From Paracamarosporium sp. OC-R06-R3 (Eukaryota > Ascomycota > Dothideomycetes > Pleosporales > Didymosphaeriaceae), in the NCBI GenBank assembly GCA_019828545.1, contig JACVRA010000301.1:62001-126000 (forward strand): a stretch of 64,000 bases of DNA, read 5' to 3'. The translations under genes and the position numbers were made by a program. This document shows positions 34,673 to 46,510 of this stretch, piece by piece (positions within the stretch are counted from its first letter, which is position 1; every line of letters begins with the position of its first letter). The notes beneath the pieces are model-generated. The model was not told where the DNA came from. It saw only the letters and a program-made list of their open reading frames with translations, and did no database searches.

Positions 34673-35389
34673 CTACTTCAACTCCACCAATTCCCAAACC
34701 GCATCGGTACCCCAAGACACTGTATTTCCCTTTCCACACATGCCCCACAGCGCATCCACGATTGGCCGCCACGCAACCGGCACGGGCAGCGCAACCCCCA
34801 AACAAACCGCAACGCTCAACCACGGCACCACAAGCTGATACTTCGGCGCCTTATACTCATACACCTCATCCACATACTCATATGCGATATCCACGTCCGG
34901 ATTCTCCCTCTTGAACCGCTGAAGGCTAAGCAGCTGATCCACCGTCTTCTCATTCAGGCTTTTCCTGGCAGGCTTCCGTATCGTGACGATGATGCCGCGG
35001 AGCCATTTTCGTTTTTCGAGACTGCAGGTGTAGAGGAAGGGGGGGAAGGATGCGCTGGGTGGGAGGGCTGAGAGGGAAGCGGGCTCGAAGCCGCTTTCTA
35101 CATTGTTCTGTATGCGCGCTAGCGTGTAGGCGTCGTCTTCGGGAAGCTCGAAGCGTAAAGTGTTGTGCTGGACTTCGAGGCCGGCGGTCTCGGCGTAGAG
35201 TTGGGTGCAGACGTATTTGAGTTGGTTGAACTCGAGGTCGTGGCCTGGTTTGTCGACGAAGATGGATTTGTGGGTACTGCTGACAGGGGAGTAGTACAAA
35301 GTATGCGAGGCGGTGGTTAGCGCGTAGGCGAAGATGCGGTTGCGGAGCTCGGCCGGGAGACGAAGGAGTGGGCTTGATGTTGAGGTCAT
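34673..35389 (-). CDS. F-box-like fungal protein
   Basis: Single exon of 238 aa from ATG at 35389; the frame is open further upstream but without ATG. The N-terminus reads SPLLRLPAELRNRIFAYAL, the F-box-like start typical of a large family of Dothideomycete proteins, usually presumed to recruit targets to SCF ubiquitin ligases. The middle (HDLEFNQLKYVCTQLYAET) is the usual continuation of that family. The C-terminus has a hydrophobic stretch (LVVPWLSVAVCLGVALPVPV) that may be a buried strand or a membrane segment. A TATA-like TTATATAC reads on the minus strand about 130 bases upstream. Confidence 0.75.
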   Translation of the reverse strand: MTSTSSPLLRLPAELRNRIFAYALTTASHTLYYSPVSSTHKSIFVDKPGHDLEFNQLKYVCTQLYAETAGLEVQHNTLRFELPEDDAYTLARIQNNVESGFEPASLSALPPSASFPPFLYTCSLEKRKWLRGIIVTIRKPARKSLNEKTVDQLLSLQRFKRENPDVDIAYEYVDEVYEYKAPKYQLVVPWLSVAVCLGVALPVPVAWRPIVDALWGMCGKGNTVSWGTDAVWELVELK

Positions 35390-36798
35390 TGGCACGGGGG
35401 CGCGGATTTGCGCGAGGCTGGCTTCTAATTGCACGGAATTGGTGGGTCTCGTGAAGCACAAGAGCAGGAGGAATGTGAGGTTAGCAAGGACGAGCGCAAG
35501 GTGTGCCCCAGAACACGTATATAACCGTTACCCACCCGCCGGCAATGCGCCTGGTGCTCTTGCTTACCGACCTCAACGCTCTCCAGCTATGCCACCCCCG
35601 CACGTCATGCGAGTCAGGTTCTGGGTATGACGTCGGCAATACCCAATGAAGTCTCGCCTACATCCGCCGAGCGATCAGCGCAACCATTGCGGCAATCCGA
35701 ACAATCTCATCACTTTCTTCCGGACTCGATACAGACATCATAGGAACGCAAGCTTATGCTCATGTGCATGCATCACATGATACTGGTACGGATGCCGTTA
35801 CGGTTCCCGTCACGATGCAGGGTCGCTGGCGCCGTCCGCATACCTCTCGCTTGGTAGCGCGGCGCGGGGGCCTGGACGCAGTCTCCCACGCACCTATACC
35901 AATATATATATATACAAGGTCAGTCCACCGTTCGACTCTTCCTGCAGTGCGACATTGATTCGCACGCCAAGAAGATCAACAAAAACATTCAACGGCGGAG
36001 ATTCGCTAGTTCTCACGAACCTCCGTTGGCACACTGCAAGGCTGAGCAAAAGGGGATGCTGACCTGGGCACCCTTTTGGGAGGTAGTTATGGGAAGCACG
36101 ATTGGCTGCTCTGGCTGAAGCGAACTGCCAATGAAATCCATACATATGGTTATACATAAGCCGCGTGGCCGTCACGTGCACTGCATCAAGCCTTGTGACC
36201 TTCGAAAATTGAGGTAAGCTCGGTTCTTGAAGCTATACCGTACGACGGCGAGTGGAGTTCAGGCGCTACATTTTGATTGGATGCTTTTGATGGGATTTTC
36301 TCGTTTATGAAATGACGATGATAATGACTTGTGGAACGGCCGTCACGAAGTATATTATTAAATGTAGAATTGTAGCAAATACAAGGTATGCGTGAGATAA
36401 CAATCGTCCAAGGCTTGATGTTCTCATACCAGGTCGTTTGTGCAAAAGATATGTACATGAGGGATCCACCGTTTCTCTTCTCCTCTGGCTCGACATTGCA
36501 TTCATACACCCAGCCTAAGTAGATGATGGAAAATGAACCGCCAAAGCATACAACAGCCGGCATTTGCTAATTCTCGCGAGCCTAACTACTAATCTGCCAA
36601 TGCCCTGCTTGTGTATGGGTGAGTGAACGGCAAGCCCAAATTCTTTTCTGTTGCCTTGTTACCTTTCCAGTTCTCCCACTAAGTGGACTGTTCACAAACG
36701 TCGAGAGCTATTCCTACCATTCATCGTAGTAAAACAAGGCCAGAACATGTGTTTTCTTCTTCACCCGCTTGACTCAGGCTGTATTGTTTCAGGGGCTG
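35390..36798. other. Gene-free stretch with a diverged direct duplication
   Basis: A (TA)n run lies at 35903-35914. About 35915-36030 and 36455-36580 share TCCACCGTT, CGACATTG, ATTC, GGCGGAGATTCGCTAGTTCTC-like and CGAnCCT blocks in the same order; on the minus strand both encode a ...NGGLTLYI / NGGSLMYI-like end. They look like two worn copies of one unknown sequence. Confidence 0.4.
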
Positions 36799-37845
36799 TC
36801 ATGATGCTCTCAGACTCGTCTTCAATTGAGAGGATCCTAATAAGAAATGCCGAACATTAGCACTTCTATACGGAACTGGTTGAGAAACAATCCAACGTAC
36901 TCCTCTTAGTACAAGGTGAGGCCTTCGAGACACCTCCGGGTTTTCGTACCATGATTGTAGTAGTGGCACATATTTTGCACATGCATAATCCATTGCTGAA
37001 AGCCCACGTCTATTTCGAGCGTAAGTAACAGCACCGACAAGCACGATAAGTCTCAATATCACCATCAAGGGACCGTCCCACCCAGCTGTATCATCCGCAA
37101 CAAACGACCGTTGAACCGCCAAATGCAATGACGTCATTTCACTGTGGGATCTTACTTGCACAAGTCGATTCTTGGCGATACCAAGCAGATATTGGATGGC
37201 GCCTGGTGTACGTGCGTGATGTGCAGCCAGGTGAAGTGGCGTCAATCCTCCATTTGTCATTAACATCAGGTCAGCCCGTCTCTGAATCAGACCCTGTATG
37301 AGTTCTTTATTGCAAAGACCTGGCGCCTAGCACGCATAGTGCAATGATTTAAGACTAGATAGATTCATTTGGTTGACTTCAACTCCATTCTCAAGATAAT
37401 ACAGAGCGTGTGCCCAAATGAAGCCAACGCCCTTTTTATTTTTTATGCGATTCCATTCGCGGGATTCGGACCTGTTAAAACCACTGTTGTCGATAAAAAG
37501 ACCTTTCCTTGTTCGAACAGAACTTGGAATATTGTATGATCCGCTGTGACTTTATCCAAAGTCTCATGCTCACCAGTCTCGAATGCAGCTGAAACGGTTT
37601 TCACAAGCTCACGGAGTCGGGGTCTTCGTAACCGCATGGTTTTGGCGAGAAGATTCAAATGACTGCTCTAGGTTGTCTTCGCTATGATATTGTCATATTG
37701 ATCCCCATCAAGTGATGTAATGACGCAATGTTCTATGAGGAGGCCTCTCGGTACCACTTCAACCATCCACGTGACGGTGTTGGTCCTCACGATGTTTTGG
37801 TAATCCTAGTCGATGGAACTACCAAATGATACCAGAGGAATAGTA
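36799..37845 (-). pseudogene. Ankyrin-repeat protein relic with stop codons and a frameshift
   Basis: Minus-strand translation reads, in order, LICAITIPLVSFGSSID, stop, DYQNIVRTNTVTWMVEVVP, stop at 37668-37670, a stretch to about 37445, a frame change, then WAHALYYLENGVEVNQ, stop at 37327-37329, and ankyrin units ELIQGLIQRRAD and GGLTPLHLAAHHARTPGAI before the end at 36799. The three stops (37806-37808, 37668-37670, 37327-37329) are all TAG where CAG would keep the frame, as expected from CpA to TpA mutation. A further fragment at 38142-38327 (CSVCNDLQL, FQLAVYGDWLSIVPGE) may be its lost 5' exon. Probably a former HET/NLR-like or ankyrin surveillance protein; the exact family is not recognised. 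Confidence 0.65.
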
Positions 37846-39365
37846 ATCGCGCAAATCAGCGAAAGCTGATTTCATGGTTTATCATTATGAGGAGGTCGAA
37901 AGTAGACTCATGACCCTCACGTATCCAGCCTTGACCTTAAATCAACACTATGCAGCATAGAGAAAACTAAGTTTGGGTCAACACACTTATCTATTTTTGA
38001 TATATCAGCTACCTTACAAAGACACATGGAATAAGGCAGGAGAGATTGTCTTACGCAGTCGTTCTCTGAAGGTAAGACGAAGTCTCGTCACTGTGGGGGA
38101 CGGCTGTAGCCACAGCGGTTATAGCTGAATCATGATCGGAATCATTCACCCGGAACGATCGAGAGCCAGTCGCCGTACACCGCAAGTTGGAATTTACCCG
38201 GATGCGAACCAGGAGACTTACTTCTATCTAGCCGAAGAATCAGTTGTAAATCATTACACACTGAGCAAAGCGTAGAAAACGATGCAGCACCCTCCCGTAC
38301 CATTGCGTTCGCCATAGCAGAGGTCAAAGTCGGGTTTCTTTGCCAAGAGCAAAACTTGCAAAAAGATGATCTGTGCTATTCACGTCCCACCTGTAAATGC
38401 TGTAAGTGCTAGGGCACATTTAGTCAAAGGCTACTTGGGCGGCTCAAATTGCGGTTCTGACGATATCATCCTTTTTTGTCATGAGCCATTACTGCAAACT
38501 CGAATTCTCGCTAGGCTTGGATCAAAAGGCTGCTGTGTTCTACGCATCTCTGTATATCCTACGCAACTCTGCACTAGAGATAGGAATGCGCACCTATGCG
38601 CAGCTTACACACTTCTGTGAGGACTTGGCGGAAGAAAAAATCTTTCCCTGATGTATGAAAGAGCTCGTTTTCAGTGAGTCAATAGCCGTCATGCGTCAGC
38701 AACCGTAATGAGTCAGCAGCCACCGTGATACATAGAGTATGAGGAAATTTCTTATCCTCCAGAGATTGCTCATTCATGAAATGCCGTGCAATCATAATGT
38801 TTGAGAGATCAATAGGAGGTAGACATCTCAAGCACTAAAATCTTGCTCTAGCGTTAAGTTCAAATAGATATACTTGCTAAGTATGAATGCGATGGTCGTT
38901 TGTGAGGTAGACAACCAAGAAGTTCAACAACTTTCCTCGTCCCCTGTGATACGTGCGACGTGGTTATTGACTCATTGGAAACCAGCTCTTTCGTAGAAGC
39001 TTGGATGCGACCCTACGCAAACTGCTCCTGGTTGGTACTGTGAACGGTTAGTGCTTACATTCTCTGTCAACCGATTTGGGTGAAACGCTAAGGTAATATG
39101 TCCGGTAAACAACAATCATCTATTCACCGGAACTTCCCCTTTGGGTGCGGATTAATAGCGTAGACCATCAGCTGAACAGACTCATGGTGGTGTGAATGCG
39201 TGCGTAGGGTAAGTAAGACGTGTGTGATCAAGGCATTTCTAATCCAATCTCGCTGACCGCCAGTGCACATAAATATGTTGCTTCCTAGCCGTATTCTTCC
39301 TTTGTTTTGAGTAGACAGCGGCCTTCTTATTCACCCGGAATTGCATTCCAATCCTACGTATCAAA
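37846..39365. other. Gene-free stretch
   Basis: Apart from the possible relic exon at 38142-38327 (minus), only short frames are seen. The right end is the promoter of the GH79 gene. Confidence 0.4.
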
Positions 39366-41113
39366 ATGAATAGCCTATTCATTTGGTCTCTAGCTCTATC
39401 TTTGAACTCTCTGAAAGTCACTGCTGAGAACGTATACGATTTGCACCTGGATCTACCCCTAAAGAAGCCAACATGGGCGGAAAAGCTTTCTCCTCACCTC
39501 GCCGCGTTCAGCCTGGAGATGGATTCTTGGCCCAACTGGGCAGGAAAGGCTATTGGAAAACCGAACAACTATGTAAACCAACTGCTCCAGAACATTGGCG
39601 AGAGAACCGGCCACATGCCATTTTTGCGTGTAGGGGCCAACTCCGAGGATCGCGCGACTCTTGATCTTAATGTCGAAGTGATCAATGCAACTTTTCCAGA
39701 GCCCACGGAAGAAGTCCCTAACCCCGAGGCAAACCATACGTTTATTGGACGCGATTTCTACGCTCTTTCAGGTAACCTGCCTGCTGGTACACCGTTCATG
39801 TGGGGGCTCAATTTGAAAGCATTGAACAAGACCGAGACCGTCGCACAAGCACGCCACCTTGCCGATACATTCCAAGGAAACCGCTCACATCTGACAAAGC
39901 ATGTCAAGCTGGTCAATGTCGAGATTGGGAACGAGCCAGACTTCTATGGACCGACGCAAACAAACCTTGGAGGGTCAAATTCAGATCATTTTGGAGATGA
40001 ATGGGACCTGTTTAACTACACAAAGACCTGGTTAGAGTTTGCGAGTGCAATTCGCGAAGAGATCGACTTTGGTCTTGCAGAATCTGAAGACAAGCCTACA
40101 CTATCACCGGGCGCCTTTGCTGGTTTGGAAGCACCAAAATGGATCCCCGAAGCTCCATTGCAACTTGGAATTGTTGACGATGAAAAGATTAGAAACATTA
40201 CTTCTCAATTCGCTGAGCACTGGTACTCTGGTGTATTCAGACCCAATAGAGTTGTCAACCCTGGAGAGCTGATGAACAAGGTGTATGTGCGCGCAAACAT
40301 GTCCACGAGGGCTAATGGAATACGGGCTGTTCGCTCGACCGGTTTAAAATATGTGATGGCGAGTACTTTTAGTCCCGTGTCTCAACTTTCTGCTGACATT
40401 AGCGTAGGGGGAGACAAACTCTTATGCTAAGTAAGTGAATGAATCTACCCAAACCCATTGTTGACACTAACGGGACAGTCACGGTCAACCAGGCCTCAGC
40501 AACACCGTTGAAAGTGCCATTTGGATGACGGACTCGATGCTCCTTGCAGCTTCGATGGGCATTGAGAGGATGCATATTCATCATGGTGTGGGATTCCGAT
40601 ACAATGCCATACAACCAACAGATGACTCTAACGACGGACTGAATATTTCGCACCCACATATTCTCCCCTCTTATCATGCATTCTTAATCGTAACAGAGGC
40701 CATTGGAAAGTCAGGCAACGCATATGTGGCAGAAATTCCCACCACCAACTCCACCTTGACCGTCTACGGTATATGGGAGAACTCAAACTTGTCAAGGCTA
40801 GTATTATTAAACACCAATGTACATCTTGAAGGTCCGAAATCCAGTCTCAAGGTTACGCTTCCTGGACCTTACGCAGCTCGCCCTGCTAAATTCAAACTTC
40901 TAGAGTCTGAGAGGACTACGTCGTTCACTGGAGTGTAAGTCACCAGTATGGAAAAAAATGTGCACCAGCTTACGGAATCTTAGTACCTGGGCTGGACAGA
41001 GTTTCGAGACAATCTCGGGAAACCCGGAAGGCAAGGTAGTTGCTCATGAAGTCGATTCGGGTGAGGTTATTCTTCCAGCCTCATCAATTGCCCTTCTCGA
41101 GTTTCTTGAATAG
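39366..41113 (+). CDS. Secreted GH79-type glycosidase (beta-glucuronidase-like)
   Basis: Exons 39366-40358, 40408-40430, 40479-40934 and 40984-41113 give 533 aa. Residues 1-20 are a signal peptide (MNSLFIWSLALSLNSLKVTA). A TIM-barrel follows with FSLEMDSW, FLRVGANSEDRA, the acid/base motif VNVEIGNEPDFYG (Glu190) and the nucleophile motif VMGETNS (Glu333). A beta-sandwich C-terminal domain runs to the end. The nucleophile motif only appears if the second exon is reached through a GC-AG intron (40359-40407, donor GCGAGT, branch-like CTGAC); the remaining introns are GT-AG. Fungal GH79 members release glucuronic acid or methyl-glucuronic acid from arabinogalactan glycans. Several NxT/S sites fit secretion. 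No stop or frameshift in this model. Confidence 0.88.
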
Positions 41114-42388
41114 AACTTAGGTATCCGCTGTTAAGATCTACGGTTGGAGAGTATTTAGTATTGCAAAGCCATATTAAATCAGATCTGCGCCATATAGAAC
41201 CACGTATAGAATGGGAGTTGATAATCTGCTCTTCTGCGCCTTTTATGAGAAACTTCAGCACGCGGAGATCAGGTACATCGCGAGAATCTCAGACTGCATG
41301 CGTAGCCAAAAACAAGTCTAAATCTAGTTGATGTAAATATCATGAGAGGCAGTATGCCAACGCTATATGGTTGCCTGATTTGGAAGTCCACCGCACAGAT
41401 CTAGGAGGAGGCGAAGAAGGGGTGGTAAAAGCAAACATACCACATAAGTAGCAACTTCTTCAGAAAACTTGATCAAATTTCTATTAGCCAATATTCGAAG
41501 CATATGCAGTTAGAGTGGAGGAGAAGGCACCTGGACGAGCATTGTCTGTTTTGGCAGCTCTAATAGGCCGGAGAGCTTAGATTTGGAACACAATAACGAA
41601 ATACAGTGGGTTTTTGCAATCCCTGATAAACGAGGTGCTTATCACTACCCACTCACCATATTAGAAGCCCACTTTGACGCCAATTGCTACTTTTTAGTTG
41701 GCCCTTTGCTTCCTCTAGTTAACGGGGGATTGCAAAACCTACAGGAACAAATAGTTGAGCGTCCTCGCTATTCCGAGCTTCCGTTCCTTGCAAACCCACG
41801 TGCTGTTATATCGATCAAACGTTTGTTCCATTCATGGTGTGCGTTACAACTAGATCTCTTCTCTTAGCTCATTGGTGATAGGTCCGCTTGTGGAACTCTA
41901 GAGGGTCTCTTGGTCTGAATCACTGATTCGTAAAGGAAAGTGCGATGAATGTCGCGCACCATATGTTCATGAGAATGGAATCATTTTTACTAACCAGCAT
42001 AGTTGCCTAAGAGGGCAGCCTTATTGTGAACGTCCCCATGAGGCGATTGCGAGGGTTGATTTAACCGGGGGCGCGGTCGGAACCATGCGGAACCATGTCG
42101 TATCGCAACGGCTACGCCCGCCCCGTCCTAGCTGGAAGGTTCAAGGTCAGGGATTTTGACTGTAGTCCGAGGAGAACAAGTGCTTTCGTATCCGCCTGTC
42201 TGACACGACCGCATGTGGACTGTGCCGCATCTTTCCATTGGGGCCCAGACGACGCCCCTCCAAACCCACGAACTTGCACCTCTGATTTCGTCACGCTCTC
42301 GGTATCCGACCATTATCACGCCGTGCGAGTCAAATCTACACGTTCATCTTCTCTTTCTTCGTACTTGACAAAATCGAAATCATACACA
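41114..42388. other. Intergenic, no convincing gene
   Basis: An open frame at 41583-41867 (FAIPDKRGAYHYPLTILEAH) has no family or splice support and may be a relic; 41773-41810 nearly matches 49223-49260. The right end is the promoter of the GMC gene, C/T rich near 42340-42370. Confidence 0.4.
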
Positions 42389-44217
42389 ATGAGCCCATTC
42401 AAAGACGACACTAAGCAATTCGATTACATCATATGCGGGTATGTATTTCCTTATGAACACAGTCCGCGACGTTGACAACAGTAGTGCAGGAACCGCCGGG
42501 TGCGTAATCGCCCGCCGCCTAGCAGAAAACGCAACGACAACCGTGCTTCTCCTCGAGGCGGGAAAACGCAAAGAAGACGTCCCCGCTTCAGCCATTCCAG
42601 CCGCTGTTTCGCAGATCCTGGGCACAGACGCGGATTGGAATATACAAAGTGAGCCTTGTGCGGAACTAAATGGTCGTCAGTTACACCTTGCACGAGGGAA
42701 ATTTGTAGAAGGGAGCAGCGGATGTAACGGTACCTTGTGCATTCGCGGAACCCCGCAAGACTATGACGACTGGGGTGTAGATGGCTGGAGCGGTTCTGAC
42801 ATGTTCGAGTATATGAAGCGCGCTGAAGCGTTCAGGAACAAAGATTGGTTTGAAGCTGATCTCAGTGCGCATGGCGATGAAGGTCCACTGGCCACCACTC
42901 CACACTATCCAGCACCGATTAGTTATCGTGTCCTTGATTCTTTCCAGTCCAAAGGCCTGCCACTCAAGCATGATATGTTCACTACTGGCGATGTGACACA
43001 GGGTTGCGGCCATGCTGTAAGAAGCGTATACAATGGAGCGAGGACGTGTGCGTTTGATTACATTGATGGTAGTCCAGGTCTGCCAAACCTTACCGTTATT
43101 ACGGGTCGATATGTCGATAAGATCATCCTAGAAGAACATAGCGGCGAGGTCGTGGCCACCGGAGTGCAGATACAGGATGACAATGGACAAGAAGGACATC
43201 TTTCCGCTCGAAAAGAAATCATCTTGGCGTCTGGTGCCTATGGAAGTCCGGCTGTGTTGCTCAGGTCTGGGATAGGGCCGAGGATGGAGTTAGACGCACT
43301 CGGAGTCAAAACAAAGGTCAATCTTCCCGGGGTCGGGAAAAACCTTATGGATCACCTGGTAAGCTGCAAGTGTTTAGCCGATACGAATAATGCTTACAGA
43401 TACCCCCTAGGTCGTTCTGAACTTCTACGAAGTGTCCAAGCCAGGCCTGACCAACGACCATCTCATCTGGCACACGGGTGCAAAAGAGAAGACAGCACAA
43501 GAGTACAAAAGCTCTCGCACCGGCTTCCTCTCTCAGTTTCCCTTCGGAGCCTTCGCCTTCGCCCGTCTAGATGACCGCCTGAAGGATGACAGGCTCTGGC
43601 AAGAATCCCACCAGTCCGTTGATCACGATGCAATGGGCACACTGCGCAGCCAGCCACACGTCGAGTTCTGGAACACCGAATGCTACAGTCCAAAATACAT
43701 GTTCCAGGACTTCCCGCCTGATGGAAAATACGCCTTTGCGATGGCGACGACTTTCTTCTCGGCGAGGTCCCGCGGCGAAGTCACGCTCGCCAGTCTCGAT
43801 CCGACAAAGAATCCGAAAGTGCAGCATAACTTCTTGCGGGATCCATTAGACATGCTAGTGTTTAGCGAAGCTTGTCGGATGGCTAATGAGATTGCTGTCA
43901 ACGGCGCGGGTACCAAGGACGTCGTTGTGGGCTCGTGGCCTGCTGCGCAGGGCCACATCAAATACACCACTAGAGAGCAATGGCAGAAGGATATCAGAGA
44001 GCGCGCCGACACGTGCTACCATCCGGCTGGAACGTGTAAAATGGGCAGATTTGACGATGTAACGGCGGTGGTGGACGCGCAGCTGCGTGTGCGCGGAGTG
44101 AAGAACCTGCGCGTAGCAGATGCGAGCATCATGCCATTGTTGCCAAGCGGGCATCCTCAGATGGCGGTATTTGCGACCGGAGAGAAGGCAGCCGATCTGA
44201 TCAAGTCTGCTGGATAG
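42389..44217 (+). CDS. GMC-family FAD oxidoreductase, no signal peptide
   Basis: Exons 42389-42438, 42485-43358 and 43411-44217, 576 aa. The first acceptor is a tandem CAGTAG; choosing the second AG gives FDYIICGAGTAGCVIA, the canonical FAD Rossmann start, while the first would insert one extra Ser. Signature GSSGCNGTLCIRG is present. The catalytic pair is His512 in HPAGTCKMG and His556 in PSGHPQMAVF, both as in choline dehydrogenase/alcohol oxidase-like members. The short N-terminus with no signal suggests an intracellular enzyme. Substrate unknown: GMC members oxidise alcohols, sugars or aryl alcohols and the sequence does not decide. It differs clearly from the second GMC gene at 54373-56527. 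Confidence 0.9.
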
Positions 44218-46510
44218 TTACATATAGTCGATGGTTTTAGACGAAGGTACGGCAGCTCATAATTCATCAAGTATAGCGTCCGGTGCTGCACGGACGCAGG
44301 ATGCAAGGCTAGCCCGCGCCGGCCCGGCGCACTAGATCCCGGCCCCAAACCGTCACGTCCCGACCCTTGCTCGACTTCACATTCAAAACGATACATAGCG
44401 GAGGAGAGCACAGTGCAGTGTAAGCAACAAGTGCATTAACAACATCTACATTACACAGAGCGCGCGTCCCAAGCTGGATCCTCCGCGTCGAGTTCCTGGA
44501 ATGCATGCGATAGCTGTGTGAGAAATGGACCAGTTCGCCAAGCGGCGGCGCCATCACGTCACAGTGCACAGCGGAGAATTTCCGGCCCAGTTGATGGTGC
44601 TGCACCTCTTCGGCCTCATGAGTTCCCTCCCTATCCTTGGCATCTCCTGCGCACGTTCTAAGGTGGTTATTCGGCTATAATCCGACCGCAAAGTCGATAG
44701 AGCTATTCTTCCAGCATTTTATACAGTCGTATACCTCCCCACACTTACAACCTTCTTTAGGTATGGCTCATCTTATATTAAGTTTTCTAAGTACTCTGTT
44801 AAGCTGTAGGATTCTAAGCGGAGTTCTTACAACATGCATAGGGCTTATTGCTGACCGCATGAAGCGTGATTCCTAACCTAGAGGGCGAGGTCAGGGGCGG
44901 TAACGTTAGCGTAGCATGGGCGGCGCTGAGCAATATTACTAGTCTGTGTCTTCTCCGTTAGTAGAGCACAGTACGAATCCACAAGAGCGCATACCGGACG
45001 CGGGAAGCTACTTGGAGAAGCCCTGGACGAACTGCCCAATGACGGTTATGTCAAGTCCATGTTGGGTAGATCAATATAGAGTTAGACATTGCGACTCCAC
45101 TCTGAAGTACAACCTTTACACTTCTATTCCACCTGCAAATAAGATCTACAAAACAGGTGTAGTATGATCTGCACAACCCTGCGCCTATCACTCCGCATAC
45201 GGGGTGGTTAGGGTAATAGTGGGGGGCACAAGTGGAGATCTTAGTTCACCAACATCAATGACTTCTTTTGCAATCCAGAAACATTCGTAGAATTGTAAGA
45301 TGGGTTGTAGAACTGCATCAACGGTGTCGGCAGTCCAGAGTTCTCCCTGTTTGACAGTTCTGACACACTTTTCCGACCCCAGGCCAGACTCGCGAGCTGA
45401 GAACTATTCTTGACGCGCAAACAAGACAGTGCCAGACACAACACCGACATATGGAATGCGGAGCCTGGCCACCAGAAAACCTATGACTTTCCATAGCGAA
45501 AGATTTACCACTCTCATTTCACACTTTAGCTAATAGGATTGTGCAGCTCTCCTGGCTAGTGCTGTGGGGCGCCGCTCTTGATGACCACGATGCCGGAGCG
45601 CATATGTAGGTGCTGCTGATGGCGTCCCGCGCGCTCTTTCAGAACCCTACTTTTTACATCATATCGCCTAGCCACGGCTACAGCGACTGGCCGTTGACAG
45701 CATGATCGTTCTGATTGCTTAGCGGGGTGCTCCGCGGTCGAGAAAGCTTGACCCACTGGGTCCATCTTAGCACGCCAGAATACGAGTTGTTCAATGTTTC
45801 AACAACTTGTTTGTTCTATGTTCTTTGTTCCATTGAAGAATATACGCCCGTCCAGCGTTTTCGCAATAGCGGTCAACGACACTTGTACATGCTTTCGATC
45901 GCTGCGCTGCCCCTCTCGTGTCGGTTCACAGCGTGCGACATAGACCTTCAGTCGACGTAGGTCAGGCATACAATATTTCCAGTGTAGTCGAGAGCCAAAA
46001 TACCCACCGCATATCTTGAGATGCGATCGGCGACTGCGGCCGTGTGTAACAACATTATCCGTAACGGTTGTCGCATGGGTCCTGTCGCATGGGTCGCATG
46101 GGCCTCGAGCCCTTCGGATCACCATCCGCAGTATGACAGGAAGATTCTCGTGTTGCAGGGTCCAGGGTCCCGGTGGCAGGGTTCCTGTTGCATGGATCCT
46201 GTCACCATTCGCAGTATGTGAGAAAATTCCTAGCTTCACATTCGCTTCTCTCGCGCCACCTGCCATGGGTCCAGCGAGCAGGTGCTGCTGCGTGCTGTAT
46301 AAAAAAGAGCTGTCTGTCCTTCTTGACTTGAACCTCATTCACTTACCGAGTATCATCCTGCGTTCGCTCTTCATACACAAACACACGCCTCTTGACCGCC
46401 TGGAAGCAGGATAGCATCACGCCCTCGCCCCTGCCAAGTCTATTCTGGTCTCACACACCTCAACCAACCGTTCCTCGTACCATCCGCATCCGTACGCACA
46501 TTAGGGTACA
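44218..46510. other. Long gene-free stretch
   Basis: 44660-44870 is AT rich with element-like composition. 46070-46110 contains three GTCGCATGGG-type units in a row, and CCATCCGCAGTATG (46123) recurs as CCATTCGCAGTATG (46204). 46400-46505 is the C-rich leader of the next gene. No gene supported. Confidence 0.4.
46298..46307 (+). promoter_or_regulatory. TATA-like element upstream of 46511
   Basis: TATAAAAAAG about 205 bases before the start codon, followed by a pyrimidine-rich leader. Inferred core promoter. Confidence 0.35.

Noticed and set aside
34568..35071. Plus-strand 167-codon frame opposite the F-box-like gene
   Set aside because: Antisense of a gene with a recognisable LPAELRNRIF start; Arg/His-rich composition typical of a shadow.
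41583..41867. Possible small gene (95 codons)
   Set aside because: No homologous motif, no splice signals, and it overlaps a short repeated stretch.
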